Shown in pieces: positions 17,199 to 27,266 of a DNA stretch of 28,139 bases. Numbering within the stretch: the first letter of the stretch is position 1; every line of letters starts with the position of its first letter. The stretch lies in the NCBI GenBank assembly GCA_947373235.1, contig CANBWW010000004.1, forward strand, positions 1 to 28,139. The letters are read 5' to 3'. Source of the stretch: Candidatus Altimarinota bacterium. GTDB lineage: Bacteria; Patescibacteriota; Gracilibacteria; BD1-5; UBA2023. The notes under the pieces were generated by a model. That model saw only the letters and a list, made by a program, of their open reading frames with translations. It did no database searches and was not told where the DNA came from. The position numbers and the translations under genes are program-made.

Positions 17199-17220
17199 AA
17201 AGAAAATAATTATTTTCTTT
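17199..17220 (-). terminator. Perfect palindrome at the flippase stop codon, possible weak terminator
   Basis: AAAGAAAATAA/TTATTTTCTTT is a perfect 22-base palindrome containing the flippase stop codon; on the minus strand it is followed by TGTTTTTTAATTTT. The stem is A/T-only apart from two G-C pairs, so it would be weak and may only lower expression of the GT-C-like gene. Confidence 0.3.
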
Positions 17221-18763
17221 TACGAACTTGTTGAATAATGGAGAAAAACTCTTTTCATTTCTGAAAATTCAATAAAAGAAATATAGCGATAGTTCCTAAA
17301 AATACAAATAGAATCTCGATAATAGCTCCGCTTTTTCATGTCATACCAAAAGTAGGAATATGCGATGAAAGATGTAAGGTGAAAAAAAGAGCTGCTCACA
17401 GGAGAACCACTATGAGATTTTTTACAAAGAATACCCAATCTATTTTTCATCGAAATTCATGTACCGCTTTATAGCTTAAGAACCACATCAATATCCACGA
17501 AACCCCGACTGAAAAAGATGCTGCACTGGATGCGCTTGGAAAAGAAATAAAATGGTATTTAAAGGCGAGAATCATGCTCGTCATAAATACAACATTAAAT
17601 ACCAAAGTTTTTATAAAAATCCAGACTCTTTCTCGAATCATACCGACTCAAGCCATAATTTGAAAATTGATTTGTATCAGAACATTCAGAAAAAGAAATG
17701 GTGCGACATAGTAGAGAGCTACACCCGAAGGTGCATATTCTTTTCCGTAAAGAAAAACAGCTATAAGAACTCCCAGAATACAAAAAAGACCACTCGCCCA
17801 AAGCATAACAACGGCCATAGTCGATGAAAAAAGAGTATGGATGGTACGAATTTTTTCGTTTTCTGAACGTGAACGAGCCTCAGAAATAACTGGAAAAATG
17901 AATGTGATAAGGGGTGAAACAAATATAAATGGAATACCGACTAATGAAAGATACATCGCATAGATACCACCTTCAGTTGATGTTGTCAAATTTTGAAGAA
18001 TTTGTTGGTCCAATTGGTGAAGAAGCGTTCATACATTGGCAGTCAAAAATGTCCCAAGGGAATATTTCATAAAAGTCTTCAAGAGTATTCGATCAGACTT
18101 CATAGGAACTCACTGAAAATACGGGCGATAATAGTAAAAATATGACAAGAAAAATGCAAAAATAACAGTGAGAAAAATCGCGAGAATCCAAGCCCAGGCA
18201 TAGTTAATAATATTTCCTTGGTGTAAAAAAAATAAACCTGCTGTACCCATAACCGTCATAATCATTCGGAAAAAATCCATACCTTTTTGGAATTTCGTAT
18301 TTTGCGATGCACTAAAAAGAATAGTAGAAATCTGCATCAAATTGAGTCCAACAAAAAACAAAGACATTATCTGCATAACTTCCTTTGCGATCGGAGTTTT
18401 AAATTGCCAAATAGAAAGAAAATCTGCTACAAAGAATAAAAAGATTCCCACTATCAGGCTCGTAATCATCTGTACAGAGAAAGAAAAAACGAGAAGATAT
18501 TTACAACGTGCGTAATCTTTTGCGATAATGTACTTTGGAAGAAAGTAGTTCAAACTTTCAGTAATACCAAAGTCACTATAAACCTGCAATAATGAGAGTA
18601 ATCATATAACTCCATACAAAACTCATACTTCTGAAACTGATAAATCAGATGCCAGCATGATCCTCACAAAATACCCTAATGGTGCTACGAGGAGTGTGAA
18701 GAGGAAAATCCAAGAACCACGATTTACAAATTTTTCTGAAAGCGTTTCATTTTTATGAAGCAT
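17210..18763 (-). CDS. Wzx-type lipid-linked oligosaccharide flippase (MATE/MVF-like)
   Basis: Moves lipid-linked glycans across the cytoplasmic membrane. 517 residues with nine TGA=Gly codons and about 12-14 hydrophobic helices. The N-terminal part RGSWIFLFTLLVAPLGYFVR and YSDFGITESLNYFLPKYI is typical of polysaccharide biosynthesis exporters (the LGl-y-sdFGi region), as is LLHQLDQQILQNL in the middle, written LLHQLDQQILQNLT. It lies 20 bases after ftsE and 29 bases before the GT-C-like gene, which fits glycan export. MurJ, the lipid II flippase, is a relative; the presence of FGI-type motifs favours Wzx, but a lipid II role cannot be excluded. Confidence 0.85.
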
Positions 18764-18783
18764 ATAATAAACTCAAAAAATAT

Positions 18784-19461
18784 CTAAATATTATATATTC
18801 AGACGGGTATATCTGAAACAACTCCTCCGTTTGCAAAAGTAATCACTCTCTGTTTCATCCGATTTACGAGACGATCATCATGTGTAGAAATAATAATCGT
18901 CTTCCCTTCTTTGTGGAGTTTTTCGAGAAGTGAGATGATTTCTTCAGCATTTTTCGGATCCAAGTTTCCCGTTGGCTCATCTCCGATGATAATATCGGGA
19001 TTATGTATCAGTGCACGTGCTATAGCCGTCCTTTGAAGTTCACCGCCAGAAAGAGATTCTATAAATTTTTCTTTTTTTGTCAGAAGTCCTACTTGACCCA
19101 GTACTTCTGGAACTCGTTTCGATATAGTTGCACTATCATATCCACAAACTTCCATAGCAAAAGCAACATTTTCTCGGACGGTTTTTCGAGGAAGGAGTTT
19201 AAAATCTTGAAAAATAACACCGATACTACGACGATAAGACAAAAGTTCTTTTGATTTCAAGGCATATATATCACGATTATTCACATCGAGAATTTTTCCA
19301 CTTTTTGGATGAAATGCTCAGATCATACCACGAATAAAACTGGTTTTTCCACTTCCAGAAGATCAGATTAAAAAAACAAATTCACCACTCGAAAGAGAAA
19401 TATCAATATTTTTCAGGATGGTACGCTCGCCGTATGCGAGACTAACTTTCGAAAATTTCAT
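18784..19461 (-). CDS. ftsE: FtsE-like ABC transporter ATPase
   Basis: ATPase that with FtsX couples division to peptidoglycan hydrolase activation. 225 residues with three TGA=Gly codons. Walker A is GSSGSGKT (residues 33-40, Gly33 from TGA), the FtsE-typical VIFQDFKLLPRKTVRENVAF follows, then signature LSGGELQR (137-144), Walker B IIIGDEPTGNLD and the H-loop STHDD. The last TGA is read through to a TAG, adding GIYNI, so the standard code would end the gene five residues early. It lies 24 bases after the class A PBP and 20 bases before the flippase. No ftsX is adjacent, which is unusual. Confidence 0.9.
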
Positions 19462-19485
19462 AAAACAATTGGAGTGAGAAAATAC

Positions 19486-22400
19486 TTATCGCGGAAGAAC
19501 ATTCATAGTAATATTTTTCTTCGTTACCTGGAAGTTTCCATCTGTTACTTGGACTGTAAGATTATGTACTCATGATGAAAGTCCGTTCGTATTAACAGGA
19601 AATACAAAGACATCTCCGGTAGTTACATTTTGTACTACGGAACCATCAAGAAGGATCGTTATTTCTCGATCGGTAGTAGAAATCTTGACTCAAAATCTGA
19701 GATTAAATGCATCTCATGAATAGAGATTAATCTGTGAATCATTTCAGTGTGGATTGGTCATAGTAATGACTGGTGGAGTCCTCTGTGAATTATTGTTTTG
19801 TGTTGGATCTATATTCGGCGCTCATTCACCGATCAAGATGGATTTTGATTGATTATATCGAAATCCATATATATCCACAGCATCGACTGTAATCACATCT
19901 TCACCAACGGGTAGATTGGTTGCAATACGTTCAGAGCCATTTATTTTTCCACCACTTCCATATGTATTTTCGAGAAGAACGGTATCTTGATATTTTATCG
20001 TCAGTTTTGCAATCGGTCTATCTCACGTCCAGGACGCTGCAATAATCTTTTTTCATGATGTATCAGTATTCGCATTGACTCCTACAAGTTGTATATTTAT
20101 ATTCAGATTTCCGGTAACACCAGGACGTTCACATGGAGTTGTAGACATCACCGAACCAGAAGATGCGAGATTCGCGGAACCGATACTCGCAAAAAATCAA
20201 GCAGTCCATGCAGGATCATAGCCATCGATCACAGGTTTTGCAGTAGGAATAAGAATATGTCCTATTGAATCAGGTGGTGTATTTTCAGAAACAGGACCAT
20301 TACAGAGAGTATCGACTGACTGATCTTTATACCCACCATCATAGTCTGTGAGTTTTACAGCCATGATTGTTGAAACCTTTTGAGAATCAGGAGTTGAGTC
20401 ACTCGCAAGTTTTCCACTGGTTTTTGATATCGTATAAGTAAATACACCATCTGGAGCTTTCCAGTCTTCTTTTGGAAGATCTTTATTGGCAAATTCCATA
20501 AAAGGTTTCCAGATACCAGCAGCACAGTTGAGACCATCACATGTTCATTTGGTTTCATGTCCATCTACATTTCCTGCCCATACCACGGTCGTTATTTGTT
20601 TTGAGTATCCTGCAGTCCAGAGATCACGGGGAAGGATATATTTGTCACCATGTTTATCTTTCAGTTCTTTGTTTGATGTTCCTGTTTTTGCAGCAACTTT
20701 ACGGCCAGCTATTGTCAGAGCATTTCTCCAAAATCCATCAGGCTTTGCATCTGGATCATCCAAAATACTCGTGACTATATATGCAACTGCTGGGGAAAGA
20801 ACGGGTGTGTCTTTTGGTTGAGAATGTTCCTCGAGGAGATTTCCATTCGCATCTTCTATACTATCGATAGCATAGATATCACGTTTGATTCATTCATTCG
20901 CAAAAACACTATACGCTTGAAGCAGATCGATTGGACGAACATTTGGTGTTCAGACAGCCATCGGTGCTCCGTATCCAGCATTTTCTTTCACCGTGGTCAT
21001 ACCAAGTGATTTTACAAATTTCACGATTGGATCTTCTCAACCCGCAAGATAAAACATTTTTATAGCTGGGATATTTCTCGAATAATCTAATGCCTTTTTA
21101 ACAGGCATAATCCCGAGAAATTTATTATCATAGTTTGGAGGAGTCCAGTTGCTAAATGTGGTCTGTACATCAGCTATAGGACTTTCTGGTCAGATCGGAT
21201 TTTTAGAAATAGCAAGTCCATAAACAAATGGCTTAAATGAAGATCCTGGCTGAAGTGTTGTTGCGGTAGCCATATTATTATTTCCACCATTTTCTGTGTC
21301 ATTGTAGTCAGGACCACCTACCATCACGAGCAATTTTCCAGTTACATTATCCATACTCACGATAGCAGCACTCGAAGCTCAATATTGAGCTTTATTTATG
21401 GCTACTTGTTTTTTTACCAGTTCTTCTGCCTTCGTCTGAAGAACTGGATCGAGAGTCGTATAGACCTTCAGTCATTGAGTGATATCTATATCTTTTCCAT
21501 ATTTTGATTCGAGATACTCTTTTATATACATCACAAAGTATGGATATTTTATATTTTCAGTGTATCGATTAAATTGGAATTCAAGTCCATCAAAAACTAC
21601 TTTTTTAAAGGTTGGTCCATCGATTTTTCCTTCTGCAAACATACGTCCAGCAACAAAATCTTTTCGACCAATCGTATATTCGAGAGCATACATATCAGTT
21701 CAACCCGAAGAAGTGATATTTTTTTTAATAATAATATCTCCAAAAAAGTTCATCAGATCATCATGATTGGTCTTTATACAACCGTTACTATCTGGAGAAA
21801 AGGAGGAATCTCGAGTATATTCTTTTTTTACACCACAGATCTTCACGGTGTTGATATCACCTTCTATCGTCATTCCACTGAGATAACTTTTAAATTCATC
21901 ATAAAGTGGTTTATATTGAACTTTTGTAATATCATCAAGCGTTGTTTTTTCAGTACTATCAGCAACAGGATAAACAGATAAGAAACCCATAAGTCGATCC
22001 CGATGAGCATAGGGAGAATAAAAAGTTGGTCCTTTTGGAAGGGATGCTAAAATAGACGCACCGAGTGGCCCTACATCTTTTGCTGATTTTCAAAAGTATG
22101 CCCTCGAAGCTTCTTCGATACCATTAGCATTATAACCGAACGAAATAGTATTGAGGTACATTTCGAGAATTTTTTCTTTAGAATATGTTTTGTTAAGTTT
22201 ATAGGAAAGATATGCTTCTTGTGCTTTACGTTTTATAGAACGCTCATTGGTAAGGAGAGTATTTTTGATAAGTTGTTGAGAAATCGTAGAAGTTCCTTTT
22301 ATATCATTCGTATTTCAGAGTGCATATCGACCAAATGCACGCACAATACCCATCAAATCGACACCTGGATTTTCATAAAATGTCTTATCTTCTGTACTGA

Positions 22401-22758
22401 CGATCGCATCTTTAATAGACTGAGAAATATCAGAAAATGGAATATAGGTACGCTTTCCATCATTAAAAAGTGTATAAATCGGATTTTTATCTTTATCATA
22501 GATCACTGTGCTTTCACGAAAATAATCACCCCTCTCGAGAGAGTTGATATCAGGTACACCACGAAGAAAAAATGCCCATAAAACTGCAAAACCAAGAACT
22601 CATAAAATCAAAAGAACACCAAAAATCTTGAGAAGATTCTTTCAAGAAAAAAAATGCTTACTCGAACTCAATTTTTTTGATACAAATGAAAGCGTTCCCT
22701 TCATAGTTTTCTTTTTTCTGAAAGCAACTGATTTTTTCTTAAATTCTCGATATTGCAT
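19486..22758 (-). CDS. Class A penicillin-binding protein (PBP1A-like) with Ig-like C terminus
   Basis: Polymerises and cross-links peptidoglycan. 1090 residues with about twenty TGA=Gly codons. A cytoplasmic tail and one membrane helix (about residues 43-62) precede the GT51 domain with STEDKTFYE (catalytic Glu123), KGTSTISQQLIKNTLL and LEMYLNTISFGYNANGIEEA. The transpeptidase has SSFK (506-509), SRN (560-562) and KTG (691-693), all three active-site motifs. From about residue 854 a long beta-rich extension with at least two Ig-like repeats follows (KLTIKYQDTVLLENTYGSGG; PPVITMTNPHGND and a final HNLTVQVTDGNFQV). Second gene of the envelope operon, 17 bases after the LCP gene. Confidence 0.95.
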
Positions 22759-22775
22759 ATTTCAATAATAAAAAA

Positions 22776-24482
22776 TTAGAAGTTTTCCCACTCACCAGGC
22801 TCAACCGTAAGAGAGGATGAGGTTATATCTCCAGTTGGAGTATTTATATTTTTTGGTGGAGTTTTTTTCGGGATTTTGGTATTATTTTGAGATGAGGTTC
22901 CTGTTTTAGTATTGGTTCATCAGGAGATAGTTTTTGTGGGAATTTTTTCCCCAGAAACCACTTCTTTCGTCAAGGTCGGTACATAGTATGGAGCTTTGAG
23001 AAAAGAAAAATAATCTTTTATATCTTTTCCGATAACGATTTCTATTTTTGGTCACTGGGTATTTACATATTCATTTCGATCGACGATCGTATATGGAATA
23101 GCAGATTCGATATGCTTGAGGGCCTGAATAACGGCAGATTCTGGATCAATCCCTATCTGAATATCTGAATGCCAATATATATTGATATGTGAATTTTCTA
23201 TACTTCCTGTAGAAGCCTGGAGAGGTTTTTCGAGTGAAAATGGAAATCCGAGTTTTGCGAGTCCATTCGCTATATCAGAAGCCCGTTTTTTTTCAGTTGG
23301 ATCAAAAATAATGACGAGATTTTTTTCCATACTTCGCATAGCAGGAAAGGCAAATGTGAGACCTACGAACCGCTTAATATCATCATAATAACTCACATGA
23401 TTGATTTCTGCATTTTCAGGAAGAATGACAGATGCTCCACCAAATAAATCTCGACTTGGAGTATAAAGAAAACTTCCAGGAACGCATGTTTGGATAGATA
23501 CACATTCGTTTGTTAGAGAAACAACTCATATATTTTCAGAGCTTACATCATGAAATGTAAGTCCATAAGACGCCATATTCGCAAGACTCATATCCGTATC
23601 GAGATGCGATATAACTGCACCATAGAGCTCTCAGAGTTTTTGAGGATTGGTAATATACCCGAGTGAAAGAGCCTTTTCTTTGATTGCTTTTATGATCAGC
23701 TGTTGTCTCGTAGACCGATCAAAATCACTCGTCGAATGACGACTTCGTGCGTATTTTAGAGCTGTATCTCCATTGAGTTTTTGGAGTCACTTTTTTATGG
23801 AAAAAGTGATATATCGATCATTTTCTCCATCTGGATATTCGTGATCAATGAGATCATTTGGTACATCTACCTGAATCCCTCAGAGAATATCTACAATCTG
23901 TTTAAATCCAGAAAAATCTATCACCATATAGTGATCGATCGGCTGACCTGTGATTTCTGAAACTTTATCCGCAAGGTATTGAATTCAGACTTTATCACGC
24001 ATTCCAATATCGTAGAGACTATTGATACGACCAGCACCTTTTCATCCAGGATAAGCTATATAGAGATCACGCGGAATAGAAAGAAGTGTCACTTTTTTTG
24101 AATCTTCATTCAGTGAGGCAAGCATAATAGAGTCCGTAAGATCCGCACCATCGTGACCTTTTCATCCGATTCAGGCTATGAGAATATTCGTTGTGCCTTT
24201 TGGTTTTGAAGCAAGGAGTTCAGATGCAATACTCGGATGGAAGTTCTGAGAACCATTTTGAGTATTGCTTGCAAAAAACTTCTGAGCAGCAAAACATCCT
24301 CCGGCAAGAAGGCCAACAAAAATAATAAAGACACTCAGACGTTTCCATGAGAAAAACTTCTTTTTTGGCGTGATAATAGGATCTTCTTGAAGAGAAGAAA
24401 TCTCAACTCATTCAGGTTCTTTGAGAACAGGAGCAAAAATCGGTGCTTTCGTAGCTATTTTTTTGGTTTTAAATGAAGACAT
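22776..24482 (-). CDS. LytR-CpsA-Psr family protein with LytR_C domain
   Basis: LCP enzymes transfer glycopolymers from undecaprenyl carriers onto peptidoglycan outside the membrane. 568 residues with twelve or so TGA=Gly codons. A cytoplasmic tail of about 48 residues and one membrane helix (VFIIFVGLLAGGCFAAQ) precede the LCP core: TDSIMLASLNEDSKKV, LLSIPRDLYI, GRINSLYDIG, MVIDFSGFKQIVDILGGIQV and ALKYARSRHSTSDFDRSTRQ, which hold the conserved Asp and Arg residues that bind the pyrophosphate lipid. A LytR_C-type domain follows (about residues 360-480) and the end is a Thr/Lys/Pro-rich tail. First gene of the five-gene operon; its promoter predicts a leaderless mRNA. Confidence 0.94.
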
Positions 24483-24489
24483 AACGAGG

Positions 24490-24517
24490 ATTATAGAAAA
24501 AAATCGTGTTTTTCCAA
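24490..24517 (-). promoter_or_regulatory. Promoter of the envelope operon, predicts a leaderless transcript
   Basis: Minus strand TTGGAA (24517..24512), 16-base spacer, perfect TATAAT (24495..24490). Only seven bases (CCTCGTT) separate the -10 from the ATG at 24482, so transcription should begin at or next to the start codon. Confidence 0.65.
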
Positions 24518-24631
24518 ACAAAAATACAAGTATTTCACAATTTTTGAAAAAGAATCAAAAATGTAAAAAATATGTATAAAAATATCTATATCTCTGAAAA
24601 CAAAGTGTGCTCAATAAGGATGATTTTTCTG

Positions 24632-24659
24632 TTGACAATTCAGAAAAAGAGACTAAATT
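24632..24659 (+). promoter_or_regulatory. Promoter of rsmH
   Basis: Consensus TTGACA (24632-24637), 16-base spacer, TAAATT (24654-24659). Predicted start near 24666. It lies downstream of the ATG at 24620, which argues against that ATG as the start of rsmH. Confidence 0.55.
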
Positions 24660-24691
24660 CTGTAGAGTTTTTTGCTCATATTTTTCTTCTT

Positions 24692-25618
24692 TTGCCATCG
24701 ATTTTACACGATCCAGTTCTTCTTGAATCGGTCTTAGACATCTTCAGAAAATCAGATACGAAGAAGCACATCGTGGTCGATGCGACTCTCGGGCTTGGCT
24801 GACATGCAAGTGAGATGTGCAAAACTCTTGGGAAAAATGATATTTTTATCTGACTTGATCGGGATAAGGAAAATCTGGAAAAAGCAGAAAAATATATAAA
24901 AAGTGTTCAAGAGAACATAAATCCCATCCTTATTCATTCGAGTTTTGGAAATCTAAAACAAGAATTAACAATAAGAAATATAGATCATATAGACTTTATA
25001 CTCTACGATCTCTGAGTCAGTAGTGTTCACTATGATGAAGGCGAAAGAGGGTTTTCTCTTCGATCGGATGGACCACTCGATATGCGGTTTGACCGAAGTA
25101 CAGGAAGAACAGCCAGTGAGATGATCCACATGATGGATGTGAGAGAACTCTCAAAGATATTCACCCTCTATGGAGAAGAGAAAAAATCATGGTTCATCGC
25201 TCAAGCAATAGGAAAAGCACGAGAAATAAAAAAAATAGAAACCACCTTTGAGCTGATAGAAATAATAGAGAACTCCAGTTTCGATAAAAAATCTCCTCTT
25301 CGAGTTTTTCAGGCAATACGTATCGCATTGAATGAAGAATTTAAACACATAGAAGATTCTCTTTCTCAGGCTATGGAACTTCTATCTGTTGGATGAAAAA
25401 TCGCCGTTATCACGTTTCACTCGGTAGAAGATCGGCTTATAAAAAATATTTTTACAAAGTATCTCGAAGATACGATCGATGAAATAACTGGACAAATAAG
25501 AATAAAATCACATTATAAGAAATATACCAAGAAGCCAATTATCCCCACAGATACAGAAGTAGAAAAAAATCCGAGAAGTCGCAGTGCTAAAATGCGTGTT
25601 ATAGAAAGAATCAGTTAA
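24692..25618 (+). CDS. rsmH: 16S rRNA (cytosine1402-N4)-methyltransferase
   Basis: Methylates C1402 in the ribosomal P site. From a TTG at 24692 the product is 308 residues, starting (M)PSILHDPVLLESVLD, which matches the family's H-x-PVLL start; the in-frame ATG at 24620 would add a 24-residue hydrophobic extension and lies upstream of the predicted transcription start. Four TGA codons fall on glycines of core motifs: DATLGLGGHASEM (second G of GG), FIGLDRD, ILYDLGVSS and LSVGGKIAVITFHSVEDR. GERGFSLRSDGPLDMRFD is the family signature. Downstream is an ftsL-like gene, as in the division-cell wall (dcw) cluster; mraZ is absent upstream. Confidence 0.93.
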
Positions 25619-25632
25619 TATATTTTCTATTT

Positions 25633-25998
25633 ATGAATTCAAATATCCTCATCGCAAAAAAAGGACATATTCCCTTTTTTTCAGAAAGAAAATCAGCTCG
25701 GGAACATTATCGTCTCAATTTTACTCAAACTTATATACTTGCGATTATCATGATCGCCTGTTTGGGTATTTATTATGTTTGGGTGCTCAATGAAAATGCA
25801 ACCAAATGATATAATATCCGTACTCTTCAAACAAAAAATCGTGAACTTTCTTTTCAGGAAAATCTCCTCGATATCCGTATTGCTGAATGACAATCGATCG
25901 GAACGATCATGGCGAGTTCCGTTGCTCAGATGATGCCAGCAGTAGATAAAACGACATTTCTTGTAATCAAAGGGCAGGATGGAGGACAAAAAGAATAA
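25633..25998 (+). CDS. ftsL: FtsL-like cell division protein
   Basis: 121 residues with two TGA=Gly codons. A short basic cytoplasmic part (HIPFFSERKSAREHYRLN) leads to one membrane helix (about residues 34-54, YILAIIMIACLGIYYVWVL) and then a heptad-like stretch NIRTLQTKNRELSFQENLLD, the layout of FtsL/DivIC bitopic division proteins. FtsL is poorly conserved in sequence, so the call rests on size, topology, coiled coil and its position directly behind rsmH. The gene ends 9 bases before recR. DivIC is the other possibility. Confidence 0.65.
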
Positions 25999-26007
25999 CT
26001 ACACATA

Positions 26008-26598
26008 ATGCCAGAAACACTCAAAAGACTCATAGATATGATCCATTTTCTTCCAGGAATAGGTGAAAAAACAGCAGCAAAACTTGCTTTTTTTTTACTG
26101 AAAGCAAATAGTGCATACGTAAAAAACTTCGCAAAAACCCTCGCAGAACTCCATGAAAAAGTAATGGAATGTGACCAATGTCATGGAATGACAGATATAT
26201 GAAGTCCACTTTGTAAGATATGTGCTGATCAAAAAAGGGAAACTTCCCTCCTCTGTCTCGTGGAAGACTATCTCGATATGATGTCGATCGAACGAACCGG
26301 TGTCTATCACGGATATTATCATGTACTCTGATGAGTGATCTCACCGATCGCTGGTACGCTTCCAAATAAACTCAACTATATTTCTCTTTTTGAACGTATT
26401 TCTGAAAATAAAGAAATAGAAGAAATCATCATCGCTACGAATCCAAATATAGAATGAGAAGCAACTGCACTCTATGCGATCGAACATATGCCACGAGAAA
26501 TAAAGATTTCCAGACTTTCAAAAGGACTTCCTCATGCCGGAAGTATAGAATATGCAGATGAAATAACGCTTCTGAGTGCATTTAAGGGACGTGGATAA
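26008..26598 (+). CDS. recR: Recombination mediator RecR
   Basis: Works with RecO (and RecF) to load RecA on single-stranded gaps. 196 residues, the usual length, with four TGA=Gly codons. The N-terminal helix-hairpin-helix LPGIGEKTAAKLAFFLL is followed by a four-cysteine zinc finger CDQCHGMTDIGSPLCKIC, the Toprim domain (LLCLVEDYLDMMSIERTGVY, then YHVLGGVISPIAGTLP) and the C-terminal signature HAGSIEYADEITLLSAFKGRG, given here in parts. The Toprim acids in VEDYLD are present. It follows the ftsL-like gene closely, so it is co-transcribed with rsmH. Confidence 0.96.
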
Positions 26599-26606
26599 TT
26601 AAATGT

Positions 26607-26635
26607 TTGATTTTTCAAAATAGATATGATACGAT
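26607..26635 (+). promoter_or_regulatory. Candidate promoter of the 169-residue gene
   Basis: TTGATT (26607-26612), 17-base spacer, TACGAT (26630-26635), just after recR. An AAAGGAGAA stretch (26636-26644) looks like a Shine-Dalgarno motif but is about 25 bases from the ATG, too far for normal use. Confidence 0.4.
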
Positions 26636-26668
26636 AAAGGAGAACTATTTATTTTAAATTTCATTTTT

Positions 26669-27178
26669 ATGGAAAAAATCAACCAAATACACGAACAAAA
26701 TATACATAAAGAAAGTATAACTGAAAAGCAAATTAGGGATCAGTTCAGACTCCTTTTCCCAAATCAACAATATGACTTTCTATTCAAACAAGCAAAGTCT
26801 ATAGAAAAAAATAAGATAGAAATATCTGGGAAAGAGGGGACAATAACAATCCTCCCAGGAGGAAAATGAATCACTATTACTGTAAGAAAATGAGATATCT
26901 CAAACTCTTTTACGCTTGCAAAAATACCCGAAACAATTAAAAATCCGAAAGTGTATGAGACCTGAAAAATTTCAATAAAAGTCCTATCAAATGAAGATGA
27001 AATCAACTATGCTCTTAGTGAACCTGGAGAAATCCTTTCGAAAGATGAGTTATGAACGTCACGGGAAGCAAATTGATGAGATATGGAAAATGCTTATAAT
27101 GTAATAATGAATATGGTAAAGCAGTCCCAAAAAACAAATGATGATCGCATAAAAGAAGTTTTTAAAAATATGAATTAA
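26669..27178 (+). CDS. Hypothetical soluble protein, 169 residues
   Basis: I do not recognise this protein. Six TGA=Gly codons join four standard-code fragments into one frame ending in TAA. It has no signal peptide or membrane helix. The N-terminal third is helical and charged (KQIRDQFRLLFPNQQYDFLF), the middle looks like beta strands with KIEISGKEGTITILPGGKGI and ITITVRKGD, and the C-terminal part is helical again (NAYNVIMNMVKQSQKTNDDR). It has its own candidate promoter and a strong bidirectional terminator 42 bases downstream, so it is probably a single-gene unit. Confidence 0.7.
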
Positions 27179-27219
27179 ACATAAACTTCCTCTGTGATTT
27201 TACTCACGTAAACCCACAA

Positions 27220-27258
27220 ATGAAAAAATCCCTCTTCAATGAAGAGGGATTTTTTCAT
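27220..27258. terminator. Strong bidirectional terminator between convergent genes
   Basis: Perfect 18-bp inverted repeat (27220-27237 and 27241-27258) around a 3-base loop; the arms contain AAAAAATCCCTCTTC and its complement, so each strand ends in a T-run. It closes the 169-residue gene on the plus strand and secD on the minus strand. Its CCCTC/GAGGG core resembles the atp terminator at 531-559. Confidence 0.9.
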
Positions 27259-27266
27259 CAAGATTT

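Noticed and set aside
24572..24691. N-terminal extension of rsmH from ATG 24572 or 24620
   Set aside because: The extension does not resemble RsmH and contains a consensus promoter; the family-like N terminus begins at 24692.
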